The notes: generated by a model not told the origin, from the sequence alone. A stretch of 64,000 nucleotides of DNA from Flagellimonas_A sp039592695 (GCF_039592695.1 NZ_JBBUTK010000002.1:620001-684000), one strand, 5' to 3'; counted from the stretch's first letter, positions 50,347 to 59,370 are shown. Numbers and translations are program-made.

Positions 50347-52176
50347 ATGTCTGCAGTAGCACATACTCACGTAGATGACCATGGGCACGACGATCACGGG
50401 CATCACCATAAAGAGACTTTTATAACAAAGTACATCTTTAGCCAAGACCATAAAATGATTGCCAAGCAATATTTTATCACAGGCGTCTTGGCAATGGGTT
50501 TCATTGGCATTGCAATGTCACTGCTTTTTAGAATGCAATTGGCATGGCCTGGTGAATCGTTCCCCGTTTTTGAGGCCATTTTAGGAAAGTGGGCACCAGA
50601 TGGTGTCATGGACGCAGACATCTATTTGTCATTGGTCACCATGCACGGTACCATCATGGTATTCTTTGTATTGACGGCAGGTCTGAGCGGTACGTTCAGT
50701 AACCTTTTGATACCCTTGCAGATTGGGGCACGTGATATGGCTTCCGGGTTTTTGAACATGCTTTCCTATTGGATGTTCTTTATCTCAACGGTAATCATGG
50801 TCATTTCACTCTTTGTAGAGGCAGGACCAGCCGCTGCGGGATGGACGATTTATCCGCCCTTAAGTGCACTGCCGATGGCACAGCCAGGCTCTGGTGCGGG
50901 TATGACCCTTTGGTTGGTTTCTATGGCGATATTCATTGCGTCGTCACTGTTGGGTTCTTTGAACTATATCGTGACCGTATTGAACTTGAGAACAAAAGGC
51001 ATGACCATGACACGTCTGCCATTGACCATTTGGGCCTTTTTTGTGACAGCAATCATCGGTGTGATTTCTTTTCCTGTACTATTGTCAGCAGCGTTGTTAC
51101 TGATTATGGACAGAAGTTTCGGCACTTCCTTTTTCTTATCGGATATTTTTATTCAAGGCGAGGTATTGCACTATCAAGGGGGGTCGCCCGTACTTTTTGA
51201 GCACCTGTTCTGGTTCTTGGGTCACCCTGAGGTATATATCGTAATTCTGCCCGCAATGGGTATCGTATCAGAAGTGATGTCGGTCAACGCAAGGAAACCT
51301 ATTTTTGGGTATCGTGCCATGATCGCTTCCATTTTGGCAATCGCCTTTTTGTCTACCATAGTTTGGGGGCACCACATGTTCATTTCAGGTATGAACCCCT
51401 TTCTAGGATCGGTATTTACTTTTACGACCTTGTTGATTGCGATCCCATCCGCAGTAAAAGCCTTTAACTGGATAACGACGTTATGGAAAGGAAACCTACA
51501 GCTCAATCCGGGCATGTTGTTTTCCATTGGTATGGTATCCACCTTCATCACAGGAGGTTTGACAGGAATCATTCTGGGCGATAGTGCGCTCGACATCAAC
51601 GTACACGATACCTATTTTGTGGTTGCACACTTTCACTTGGTGATGGGCATATCGGCGCTGTATGGGCTATTCGCTGGCGTGTACCACTGGTTCCCGAAAA
51701 TGTTCCAGGGCCGTATGATGAACAAGAACTTGGGCTATGTACATTTCTGGATTACCGCGATTGGTTCCTACGGAATTTTCTTCCCGATGCATTTTGTGGG
51801 CATGGCAGGGGTGCCGAGACGCTATTATCAAAACACGGCTTTCCCAATGTTTGACGAATTGACTGATGTTCAGGTATTGATGACCATATTTGCCATTGTT
51901 ACCGCAAGTGCCCAATTAGTGTTCGCTTTCAATTTTGTAAGAAGTATTTTCTACGGAAAACGCGGTCCTGTAAATCCATGGAAGGCAACTACGTTAGAGT
52001 GGACGACGCCCCAAGAGCATTTTCACGGCAACTGGGCAGGTGCCATACCACACGTACACCGCTGGCCTTATGATTATAGCAAGACCTATGAAAATGGGGA
52101 ATACATCATAGAAGGTCAAGATTTTGTGCCACAAACAGTGCCACTTCAAGAAAACGAAGAAGAGCTCAACCATTAA
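50347..52176 (+). CDS. coxA: Cytochrome c oxidase subunit I
   Basis: Heme-copper oxidase catalytic subunit, 609 residues, 12 helices expected. The A-type signature GHPEVYIVILPAMG supplies the CuB His and the cross-linked Tyr. WGHHMFISG gives the other CuB His pair, and HDTYFVVAHFHLVMG the heme ligands. The N-terminus carries eight His in the first 21 residues (HGHDDHGHHH). No subunit III follows; a terminator comes 24 nt later. Confidence 0.97.
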   Translation: MSAVAHTHVDDHGHDDHGHHHKETFITKYIFSQDHKMIAKQYFITGVLAMGFIGIAMSLLFRMQLAWPGESFPVFEAILGKWAPDGVMDADIYLSLVTMHGTIMVFFVLTAGLSGTFSNLLIPLQIGARDMASGFLNMLSYWMFFISTVIMVISLFVEAGPAAAGWTIYPPLSALPMAQPGSGAGMTLWLVSMAIFIASSLLGSLNYIVTVLNLRTKGMTMTRLPLTIWAFFVTAIIGVISFPVLLSAALLLIMDRSFGTSFFLSDIFIQGEVLHYQGGSPVLFEHLFWFLGHPEVYIVILPAMGIVSEVMSVNARKPIFGYRAMIASILAIAFLSTIVWGHHMFISGMNPFLGSVFTFTTLLIAIPSAVKAFNWITTLWKGNLQLNPGMLFSIGMVSTFITGGLTGIILGDSALDINVHDTYFVVAHFHLVMGISALYGLFAGVYHWFPKMFQGRMMNKNLGYVHFWITAIGSYGIFFPMHFVGMAGVPRRYYQNTAFPMFDELTDVQVLMTIFAIVTASAQLVFAFNFVRSIFYGKRGPVNPWKATTLEWTTPQEHFHGNWAGAIPHVHRWPYDYSKTYENGEYIIEGQDFVPQTVPLQENEEELNH

Positions 52177-52200
52177 GCGCTTGAGATAAAAGTAAAACTA

Positions 52201-52229
52201 AACCATCCGTCTTTGGCGGATGGTTTTTT
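52201..52229 (+). terminator. Terminator of the act-cox operon
   Basis: AACCATCCG-TCTTTGG-CGGATGGTT, then T-tract. A strong intrinsic terminator 24 nt after coxA. Confidence 0.95.
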
Positions 52230-52284
52230 GTTGGCTGACTTTGGCATTATGATTGTACTTTTTTTAAATATCTTTAATCAGTAA

Positions 52285-52317
52285 TTGACCCCTTGAGGGG
52301 ACTTTAGGGGTGTCTTC
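52285..52317. repeat. CCCCTTGAGGGGACTTTAGG intergenic repeat
   Basis: Contains the palindrome CCCCTTGAGGGG followed by ACTTTAGGGGTGTC. A second copy with few changes is at 62313-62345, 10 kb away. Gene-free position before a DUF2807 gene. Confidence 0.85.
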
Positions 52318-52350
52318 CATTAACGGATGTTTCCCAAAATTGTATTCGTC

Positions 52351-53175
52351 ATGAAAAAAGTACTTCCATTTCTCTTTGTGTTACTCACCATTTCATTGGC
52401 TGCTCAACGAAAACCCAAGATCAAGGGCAATCGAGTGGTGACCGAGGTCAGCGATGAACTGCCGCCCTTCAATGCCATCATTTTAGAGGATGATTTGGAA
52501 ATTACTTTGAAAAAATCGTTCGGTCCGGGCTATGATATTGAGGCCGACGATAATTTAATTGATATCCTAAAGTTCACGATTGAAGACAGTACGTTGGTCA
52601 TTTCTTCCTTTTACGAGGTTACGGCGAGCAAAAAATTTGACATTGCCATCAATTTCACCGAACTGAATGCGATTACCCTGAAGGAAGGGTATATCAAAAG
52701 CGAGGATATCATTTCAAGTGAGACCTTTATGGCCGATGTTTTTGGCGATTCAAGACTTGACGTTAGTGTAAATGCCGGAGTGATGGATTTGAACTTGGAG
52801 GATGTCAGTACTGGGGATTTCAATCTTGATGTTGATTCACTCAATGTCACCATGAAAAAACGGGCAGATGCATCCATTTATTCCGTCAGCGGTTCAAAAA
52901 AAATACAGCTTCAAGAAAATGCTGATTTAGAACTGGAAGGAACCACAGATTTGTTGGAAACTTCGGTTTTTGATGACGCCAAACTCAAGGCCCGCAAGCT
53001 TGAAGCAGCTACAATCAAACTAATGGCCAACAGTGCTGCCAATGTACAAATCAATGCCTTTAAAGCACTGGAACTTTCGGCGTCTGGCAATTCAAGGGTA
53101 CAGCTCTATGGCAATCCGAAGATTACGGTATTGGAGTTTCTTGACACCACCCAGCTTGTTAAGCGTGAAGATTAG
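52351..53175 (+). CDS. DUF2807-type exported protein
   Basis: Exported protein of 274 residues from ATG 52351 with signal peptide (ends ISLAAQ). The body is a beta-solenoid of the auto-transporter adhesin head / DUF2807 type (FNAIILEDDLEITLKK, ADVFGDSRLDVSVNAG, LSASGNSRVQLYGNPKI). It resembles the DUF4097 pair at 1601-3282 in design. The function is unknown. Its stop codon overlaps that of the convergent acyl-CoA oxidase-like gene. Confidence 0.8.
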   Translation: MKKVLPFLFVLLTISLAAQRKPKIKGNRVVTEVSDELPPFNAIILEDDLEITLKKSFGPGYDIEADDNLIDILKFTIEDSTLVISSFYEVTASKKFDIAINFTELNAITLKEGYIKSEDIISSETFMADVFGDSRLDVSVNAGVMDLNLEDVSTGDFNLDVDSLNVTMKKRADASIYSVSGSKKIQLQENADLELEGTTDLLETSVFDDAKLKARKLEAATIKLMANSAANVQINAFKALELSASGNSRVQLYGNPKITVLEFLDTTQLVKRED

Positions 53176-55430
53176 ATGATAGGCGCGGTCATCAAATGCT
53201 CAGGAATGGCAAAACCTGCTACCAGTGCTTTGGCATGTGGTCTGAGCTCTGTGCTCAACCGTTCTACCCGCTGGCGGATGGCCTTTGACTTTGTGCTGCC
53301 CAAATAGCCTTGTTCAAGATACCATGAGGCATTTTTTCGAATGATCGACAATCCGTGAAGCGCCCCCAATTGGTACAGCAACTCTTGATATTCTTTGTCA
53401 TCGACCTCTTTTACAAATTCATAATACCATTTCATGGCCAAAGCATCACTGTAGGCTTTGCCAAGCTCTAGCAAATGGGTCTGCGTCTTTAGAAAAGCCT
53501 GATAGCTTGGCACTCCTTTTTTGATATAGTTTCTTATACGCATGGCGACGGTATAGGTCAACCTTCGCAACCTGAAATCAAGGGCATGCAAGTGAAATTT
53601 CGGATTGTAGAGGTGCTCTCTGTCCACTTTATTTGAATACGCTGGATTTATAGTGGCAATTTTATCAGAAATGCGGCTACCCAACAGTTTGAGCACACTT
53701 ATAAATCCGCCCGAATTGAACTCGGCCCTAAAACCAGAAAGCACCCCTTTGGCTGCCAATTGCAGTAAAACAGTATTGTCGCCTTCAAAAGTGGTAAAGA
53801 TGTCGGTGTCATTTTTTAAGTCGGCAATTCGGTTCTCCAAAAGATAGCCCTTGCCACCGCAGGCCTCACGACATTCTTGAATGGTTGCTGTTGAAAACCA
53901 TGTGATGATGGCTTTGAGCCCTGCAACTTGGGTTTCTATTTTTCGTTTGTCACCTTCACTGACCGCATACTCGTGCATGGCTTTCTGCAGTACAGCATGG
54001 TACACATAGGTTGAAGCCACTTTGGGGATAAGCCGAAGTTGATGGCTGGGATAATCCATGAGCAGGTCTTCCTGCATTTTGATATTATCATTGAACTGCC
54101 GCCGCTTCATGGCATAGTTGACAGCAATTGCCAATGACATTTTGGCTCCGGCCAATGCCCCCTTGGCCACACAAATACGACCGCCCACGAGTGTGCCCAG
54201 CATGGTGAAGAATCGTTTGTTCGGATTTTTGATGTTTGAACGGTAATTTCCGTTTTTGTCGATGCCGCCATAATTGTCAAGTAGATTCTCAACCGACACC
54301 TTTACTTGGTCGAACCAAATTTTACCATTATCCACACCGTTCAATCCCAGTTTATAACCATTGTCTTCGATAGTAATGCCTGGTAGCGTTTTGTGGTTTT
54401 CATCCCTCAGGGGAACCAGAATGGCATGGACCCCCCTGTTCTTTCCATCGACCAACAGTTGGGCAAAGACTGTTGCCATGGTAGAGTGCAGTGCATTGCC
54501 AATATATTCTTTGTTGTCATTTTTGCCCGGAGTATGAACAACAAGTGCACGTTCACCATGAATGTAGGTAGCCGTAGTCTTGATACCGCGAACGTTACTG
54601 CCATGCCCTGTTTCGGTCATGGCAAAACAACCCAATAAAGTCGCTTTTCCTGCAGCTTCGAGATATTGGTCATGGTGTCTTTTGCTTCCCAGATTATGGA
54701 TGCTTCCGCCGAATAGGCCAAACTGCACCCCAAATTTCACTCCGAGACTTCCATCAACGTACATCAAATGTTCAAAAATGGAAGCATAACTTTCGATATT
54801 CCCTTTCCCACCATAGGTTTTGGGATATGCCAAAGCACCCCATCCATCCATGGCCAAAACCTTTACCTGTTCCAATACTTTGTCACGGGCTTTTTCTTTG
54901 TCACGAATGATTTCCCAATTAAAAATTCCTTGGTTTAAAAACCCTCTAAAAGACTCGACGTCAGCAATAAAATTACGGTTTAGGATTCGGTCAATTTCTT
55001 TGGGGCGATATCGTTCAGAATAGGTTTGGTGAACCACTTCAACATTGAATAAATGGTTGTAGTGGTTGGGCTGTATGCCCAAGTTTTGTTCTATTTCTTG
55101 TAAATGTACGTTCGGTGCACAGGTATCACAGTAAAATTGGGCAACTTTTCTTGAAAAAGCCTCAAGAGGATAATTTTCACTTTCTATGAGTGTGGCATTG
55201 CTATCGGTAATAACCTGTTGCCAATTTTTGACCTCGCTATCCTTCGGGGGCTTCTCTCGCACCAACCAAGACCGTAAACGGGTTTTGTCTTGTGGGGTCA
55301 GTGAATGATCAGATTCCACAGCTTTTTTAATGACCTGTACTTCAGAAGCGGATAGTAAATCGTCAGCCCAGATGACATAAAAGAACGGTATGTAGGGCAA
55401 CACCCCATTACTATATGTAGTTGAAACCAT
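53172..55430 (-). CDS. Acyl-CoA dehydrogenase/oxidase family flavoprotein
   Basis: Large FAD enzyme of 752 residues, longer than standard acyl-CoA dehydrogenases (about 380-600) and closer to peroxisomal-type acyl-CoA oxidases. Motifs: CFAMTETGHGSNVRGIKTTA (flavin/substrate loop), LLDNYGGID, CGGKGYLLENRIADL and FTTFEGDNTVLLQLAAKG with the conserved Glu region. The N-terminal 130 residues are an extra helical domain with no clear relative. Likely first step of fatty acyl-CoA beta-oxidation; oxidase versus dehydrogenase cannot be told from sequence. Monocistronic, minus strand. Confidence 0.88.
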   Translation of the reverse strand: MVSTTYSNGVLPYIPFFYVIWADDLLSASEVQVIKKAVESDHSLTPQDKTRLRSWLVREKPPKDSEVKNWQQVITDSNATLIESENYPLEAFSRKVAQFYCDTCAPNVHLQEIEQNLGIQPNHYNHLFNVEVVHQTYSERYRPKEIDRILNRNFIADVESFRGFLNQGIFNWEIIRDKEKARDKVLEQVKVLAMDGWGALAYPKTYGGKGNIESYASIFEHLMYVDGSLGVKFGVQFGLFGGSIHNLGSKRHHDQYLEAAGKATLLGCFAMTETGHGSNVRGIKTTATYIHGERALVVHTPGKNDNKEYIGNALHSTMATVFAQLLVDGKNRGVHAILVPLRDENHKTLPGITIEDNGYKLGLNGVDNGKIWFDQVKVSVENLLDNYGGIDKNGNYRSNIKNPNKRFFTMLGTLVGGRICVAKGALAGAKMSLAIAVNYAMKRRQFNDNIKMQEDLLMDYPSHQLRLIPKVASTYVYHAVLQKAMHEYAVSEGDKRKIETQVAGLKAIITWFSTATIQECREACGGKGYLLENRIADLKNDTDIFTTFEGDNTVLLQLAAKGVLSGFRAEFNSGGFISVLKLLGSRISDKIATINPAYSNKVDREHLYNPKFHLHALDFRLRRLTYTVAMRIRNYIKKGVPSYQAFLKTQTHLLELGKAYSDALAMKWYYEFVKEVDDKEYQELLYQLGALHGLSIIRKNASWYLEQGYLGSTKSKAIRQRVERLSTELRPHAKALVAGFAIPEHLMTAPII

Positions 55431-55489
55431 GAGCTGAAATTACAATAAATCAGATTATAATGTCTGAGAATGTTACCGTGTAATTACGT

Positions 55490-55497
55490 TATATTTG
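55490..55497 (+). promoter_or_regulatory. -7 box immediately before ruvB
   Basis: TATATTTG fits TAnnTTTG and ends 6 nt before the ruvB ATG at 55504. Transcription would start at or within a few nt of the ATG, giving a leaderless or nearly leaderless mRNA. No TTTG at the upstream position. Confidence 0.45.
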
Positions 55498-55503
55498 TTT
55501 GAA

Positions 55504-56526
55504 ATGAACGAGCATTTAGACCCAACAAGGGAACACTTTTCACAGGAGGAACTCGATATAGAGCGCGCCCTTCGGCCCATCACTTTTGATGATTTTACCG
55601 GGCAGGAGCAAGTACTTGAAAACCTCAAGATCTTTGTACAGGCAGCCAACCAGCGTGATGAGGCACTGGACCATACCTTGTTTCACGGCCCCCCGGGATT
55701 GGGAAAAACGACTTTGGCCCATATTTTGGCCAATGAACTTGGCGTGGGCATTAAAGTCACATCTGGCCCAGTGTTGGACAAGCCTGGGGATTTGGCAGGC
55801 TTATTGACCAACCTTGAGGAGCGCGACGTACTGTTTATTGACGAAATCCATCGGTTGAGTCCGATTGTAGAAGAGTATCTGTATTCTGCCATGGAAGATT
55901 ACAAGATTGACATCATGATAGAGACAGGCCCGAATGCCCGTTCCGTTCAAATCAATCTCGCCCCATTTACGTTGGTAGGGGCTACCACGCGCTCAGGATT
56001 GCTGACCGCACCTATGCGCGCTCGCTTCGGAATATCAAGTCGATTGAATTACTATGATACCGAACTGCTCTCGACCATTGTGCAACGTAGTGCCGATATT
56101 CTAAAGGTGCCCATTACCAATGAGGCGGCCATAGAAATTGCTGGGCGAAGTCGCGGTACTCCACGAATCTGTAATGCTTTATTACGTAGGGTGCGTGATT
56201 TTGCACAGATTAAGGGTGACGGTAATATTGATATCGATATTTCAAAGTTTGGCCTTAAAGCGCTTCATGTCGATGCCCATGGTTTGGATGAGATGGACAA
56301 TAAGATTCTTACCACCATCATTGACAAATTCAAAGGTGGCCCCGTGGGTATCACGACGCTTGCCACAGCAGTCTCTGAAAGTGCCGAGACCATTGAAGAG
56401 GTCTACGAGCCCTTTTTGATCCAACAGGGGTTTATCATGCGCACACCTCGTGGGCGTGAGGTTACTGAATTGGCCTACAAGCATTTGGGAAGAATCAAAG
56501 GTGGCGAACAGCCTGGCTTATTCTAA
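55504..56526 (+). CDS. ruvB: Holliday junction branch migration helicase RuvB
   Basis: AAA+ motor of 340 residues. Walker A GPPGLGKTTLAH, Walker B LFIDEIHRLS, sensor TLVGATTRSG, arginine finger MRARFGI, and a C-terminal winged helix (FLIQQGFIMRTPRGREVTELAYKHLG). ATG 55504 (MNEHLDPTREHF) is preferred to the TTG three codons upstream, which lies in the promoter box. ruvA and ruvC are not in the window. Confidence 0.97.
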   Translation: MNEHLDPTREHFSQEELDIERALRPITFDDFTGQEQVLENLKIFVQAANQRDEALDHTLFHGPPGLGKTTLAHILANELGVGIKVTSGPVLDKPGDLAGLLTNLEERDVLFIDEIHRLSPIVEEYLYSAMEDYKIDIMIETGPNARSVQINLAPFTLVGATTRSGLLTAPMRARFGISSRLNYYDTELLSTIVQRSADILKVPITNEAAIEIAGRSRGTPRICNALLRRVRDFAQIKGDGNIDIDISKFGLKALHVDAHGLDEMDNKILTTIIDKFKGGPVGITTLATAVSESAETIEEVYEPFLIQQGFIMRTPRGREVTELAYKHLGRIKGGEQPGLF

Positions 56527-56646
56527 CGCTTAGCTTGGCGTTGTCGGCCTCGGCAAGATTCAGCCTTTTGAAAGGCTAGGGATACACCCCTTCATTTGAT
56601 GATAGAGGCAGAACCAAGCGTAATTTTTAAGGTAAAGTTAAGTCCA

Positions 56647-57402
56647 ATGGGAAAGCTGGCATTCCATATTTATTTGGTTTTTTCCCCAATACTCTTTTCG
56701 ACTTTGTATTGCCAAGAGTTGGAAGAAACGTCAAATAGGGGTATTGAATTTTCTGGCAGCATCAACCTGAACACCAACGGCATCTCGCCTGTACCGGCCT
56801 TTTCTTTGGATAAACCTTCGGTTATCGGCATTTTTTCATTGAAAAGAAAACGGTTTGGTTTCACTCCAGAAATGGCTTTTTCCACCAAGGCAAAACCATG
56901 GTTCATCAACCCACGTATTACTTATGAGATGATTGATGGTGAAAAGTTTGGTTTTAGCCTGTCTGCACTGTATAGTTTTAACTTTACGTATCCTGAAGAA
57001 TTGATTGGCAATACGTTGCAATCAACAACCGTAGTCGAGCATTATGCGTTGTTGCAATCCAATTCAATCTATTCCATATCGGCGAAGTTATCGATTGGGC
57101 TGACCACATTTCATGGTTTAGGACTTCAGAATGCCTCCATACAACGTGGTAATTTTTTCATTCTGGCCGCAAACATCACCAAGCTGAAAATCACGGAAAA
57201 TCTATATCACAGTCTATTTCCACAATTGGTATATGTTGATTTGGATGGTGATAGCCAAGGCCTTTTTGTTTCCACAATCTATGGCATAGGGCATAAAAAA
57301 TGGCCTTTTTTTCTGTCCACTCAATTGACCCACGCCGCGGCCACGAATATTTCTCCCAATCCGGGTTTTAAATGGAATGTGGGGTTGACCTACCATTTTT
57401 GA
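56647..57402 (+). CDS. Putative outer-membrane beta-barrel protein
   Basis: Exported protein of 251 residues from ATG 56647 (MGKLAFHIYLVFSPILF, cleavage near TLYCQ). The mature part alternates aromatic/hydrophobic residues in short strands (FGFSLSALYSFNFTY, SIYSISAKLSIGLTTF) and ends in Phe (WNVGLTYHF), typical of outer-membrane barrels. I do not recognise a specific family. It is 120 nt after ruvB, probably unrelated in function. Confidence 0.65.
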   Translation: MGKLAFHIYLVFSPILFSTLYCQELEETSNRGIEFSGSINLNTNGISPVPAFSLDKPSVIGIFSLKRKRFGFTPEMAFSTKAKPWFINPRITYEMIDGEKFGFSLSALYSFNFTYPEELIGNTLQSTTVVEHYALLQSNSIYSISAKLSIGLTTFHGLGLQNASIQRGNFFILAANITKLKITENLYHSLFPQLVYVDLDGDSQGLFVSTIYGIGHKKWPFFLSTQLTHAAATNISPNPGFKWNVGLTYHF

Positions 57403-57515
57403 GAGGTTTTTGAAAGAATTGTTGGCTTAAAGAGAAAACGAGGATTTACATTTTAGTCGCTTATAAGTCAGTGATTGAGGATTTGAAAAATTTGTTTAAA
57501 AGCACAAAATTGAAA

Positions 57516-57552
57516 AAAAACCGAAGCCAAGTGCCTCAGGTTTGATTTTTTT
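57516..57552. terminator. Terminator-like repeat, copy 1
   Basis: AAAAACCGAAGCCAAGTGCC continuing TCAGGTTT and a T-tract: stem AAACC/GGTTT with an internal loop. A near-identical copy (59371-59400) ends the two-gene module on the other side. The rest of the 283-nt gap (57403-57685) has no gene. Confidence 0.6.
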
Positions 57553-57642
57553 AAATCCTACTGTTTCGAACCATTTTTACCATAAAATGAATCATTTTTC
57601 ATATTTTAAATGATAAAAGTTCCTTTTCTTACATAAGAATAG

Positions 57643-57672
57643 AAGTGAATGAATCATATTTTGCATTCACTT
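57643..57672. promoter_or_regulatory. Palindrome upstream of the DUF4242-AraC regulator
   Basis: Perfect 9-bp arms AAGTGAATG (57643-57651) and CATTCACTT (57664-57672) with a 12-nt AT-rich centre, ending 13 nt before the regulator ATG. It could be an operator or a leader hairpin. A smaller inverted repeat TCATTT/AAATGA lies about 35 nt upstream. Confidence 0.5.
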
Positions 57673-57685
57673 AAAACTGTTTTCG

Positions 57686-58786
57686 ATGCCCATCTTTATG
57701 GATCGTCATATTGTACCTGGCATTGAGGCCAAGCATGCCGCCCAAGCACATCGCGAAGACCTAAAGATTCAAGATGAGTATGGATGCCGCTGCATGACCT
57801 ATTGGGTCGATGAAGACCGAGGTAGTGCTTTTTGTTTGATTGACGCGCCCAATGAGGAATCTGTAAAAAAAATGCATGATAGGGCGCATGGTTTGGTGCC
57901 TCACGAAATTGTGCAGGTGAACAGCAATGTGGTCGAAGCATTTTTAGGGCGTATTGAAGACCCAGATGGCTACTACGACCCAGATGAACCAGATCTTAAA
58001 ATTTTCAATGACCCCGCCTTTCGCATTATTTTGGTAGCCCGGGCAGACGATTCCAAATTGCTAAAAAATAGACTAGGCTCAAAAAAAGCGGAAAGACTAT
58101 TGGCCTTGTACCATGAAATCATTCGAGAACAAGTAAACGAGAACCAAGGTCGGGAAGTGGAGCTGAAAGGGGAGCGATTCATCGCTTCTTTCGTATCGGT
58201 CACCCAAGCCTTTGCTTGTACCAAGGGCGTTCAAAAAGGACTTCATGTTGCAGGCGAGCTGATTGGCCTACGAATGGGGCTTAATGCGGGAATGCCTGTC
58301 ACCAAAGACAAAAGTATTTTTGGCGACGTCATTAGAATGGCAGAATATCTGTGTCTAACGGGTGTTCCCAATCAGACGATAATGGCTTCCATTATCAAAG
58401 AACTTTACAAAGATGACGGGCAATACAATATTGGCGACAAGGCTTTATTCAAATCCATATCGCCTGCAGACGAAAATGTGCTTCAACTGCTATTGGATGT
58501 GCTGAGAGACCATCATGCAAATCCACAATTCGGCATACAGGATTTCTGCAAAAAAACGGGCATGAGCAAATCAAAACTCTATCGCCAAAGTACCTCGCTT
58601 TTGGGTTTGTCACCCAATGAACTGGTACGCGAATACCGTCTCAAAAAAGCCCTCTCCTTTTTAAAAACTGACCGAAATATTGCTCAAACTGCCTTTGATT
58701 GCGGTTTTGGTAGCCCCTCGTATTTTACCAAATGCTTTCAAGACCGATTTGGCCTACAACCTTTGGCCTACCAAAAACTGGCCTGA
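57686..58786 (+). CDS. Three-domain regulator: DUF4242, cyclase-like, AraC HTH
   Basis: Cytoplasmic protein of 366 residues with three parts. Residues 1-92 are a DUF4242 (SCO4226-like nickel-binding) ferredoxin-fold domain (MPIFMDRH, CRCMTYWVDEDRGSAFCLID, HGLVPHEIVQV). Residues about 110-255 match a class III adenylate/guanylate cyclase fold (ERLLALYHEIIREQVNENQG, ASFVSVTQAFACTKGVQKGL, RMGLNAGMPV, IFGDVIRMAEYL). Its catalytic metal sites look lost: the usual FxDIxG is LVARADD and GDGF is GERF (162-165). Residues about 275-366 are an AraC-type double helix-turn-helix (MSKSKLYRQSTSLLGLSPNE, IAQTAFDCGFGSPSYFTKCF). Likely a ligand-sensing activator of the DUF4242 gene that follows. Confidence 0.85.
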   Translation: MPIFMDRHIVPGIEAKHAAQAHREDLKIQDEYGCRCMTYWVDEDRGSAFCLIDAPNEESVKKMHDRAHGLVPHEIVQVNSNVVEAFLGRIEDPDGYYDPDEPDLKIFNDPAFRIILVARADDSKLLKNRLGSKKAERLLALYHEIIREQVNENQGREVELKGERFIASFVSVTQAFACTKGVQKGLHVAGELIGLRMGLNAGMPVTKDKSIFGDVIRMAEYLCLTGVPNQTIMASIIKELYKDDGQYNIGDKALFKSISPADENVLQLLLDVLRDHHANPQFGIQDFCKKTGMSKSKLYRQSTSLLGLSPNELVREYRLKKALSFLKTDRNIAQTAFDCGFGSPSYFTKCFQDRFGLQPLAYQKLA

Positions 58787-58789
58787 ACC

Positions 58790-58875
58790 TTTTGGTTCAA
58801 TTCTCTTATTTTTTGGTTTTTTCTTGATAGTCTTCGCCAGTAGGCTTTTTTAGCTTTGATTTTATAAAACCAAAA
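58790..58875 (+). promoter_or_regulatory. Candidate AraC-type operator and -7 box
   Basis: The 100-nt gap before the exported DUF4242 gene has TTTTGGTT at 58790-58797 and again at 58811-58818. These are direct repeats 21 nt apart, the spacing typical of AraC-family half-sites. An inverted copy AACCAAAA is at 58868-58875. A -7 box TAGCTTTG lies at 58851-58858 without a TTTG upstream, as expected for an activator-dependent promoter. Confidence 0.5.
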
Positions 58876-58886
58876 ATTCAAAAGCG

Positions 58887-59285
58887 ATGAAAACAAAGTA
58901 TGTACTCACTTTAATGTTGGGCCTTTTTATAAGCCTTGCGGCGTACTCACAAGATCAAACTGAAATGAGAAAGAAAATGCAAAAAGAAATGATGCAAAAA
59001 GAGAATCCAATGAAAACCTATGTGATCGAGCGTGAGATTCCCGATGCAGGAAAGCTAACCGGAGAACAGTTGAAGGGCATATCCCAAAAATCGTGCTCAG
59101 TGTTAAAAGAAATGGGTTCGGGTATTGAATGGCTACATAGCTATGTGACCGATGATAAAGTATTCTGTGTTTATAAGGCAGAAAACAAAGAACTTTTGGT
59201 AGAACATGCCAAGCGAGGCGGTTTTCCAGTGAATTCGATTCAAGAATTAGCAACCAAGATTGGGCCAGAAACTGCAAATGAATAA
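58887..59285 (+). CDS. Exported DUF4242 (nickel-binding-like) protein
   Basis: Exported protein of 132 residues: signal peptide about 1-21 (ends SLAAYSQ), a charged Met/Lys/Gln-rich stretch (22-42), then a single DUF4242 domain (KTYVIEREIPDAGKLTGEQL, EMGSGIEWLHSYVTDDKVFC, HAKRGGFPVNSIQEL). SCO4226 of this fold binds nickel; the His and Cys residues here could serve, but metal identity is not established. It follows the regulator that itself starts with a DUF4242 domain and precedes a terminator, so the two form a module. Confidence 0.82.
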   Translation: MKTKYVLTLMLGLFISLAAYSQDQTEMRKKMQKEMMQKENPMKTYVIEREIPDAGKLTGEQLKGISQKSCSVLKEMGSGIEWLHSYVTDDKVFCVYKAENKELLVEHAKRGGFPVNSIQELATKIGPETANE

Positions 59286-59370
59286 GACAATTTAATAAAT
59301 TGAACACTTGTTTTTTAGCGTTAAATCTATCCTCAAAGTTGAGTAAAAAGCAAACACACAACCATCTTAT

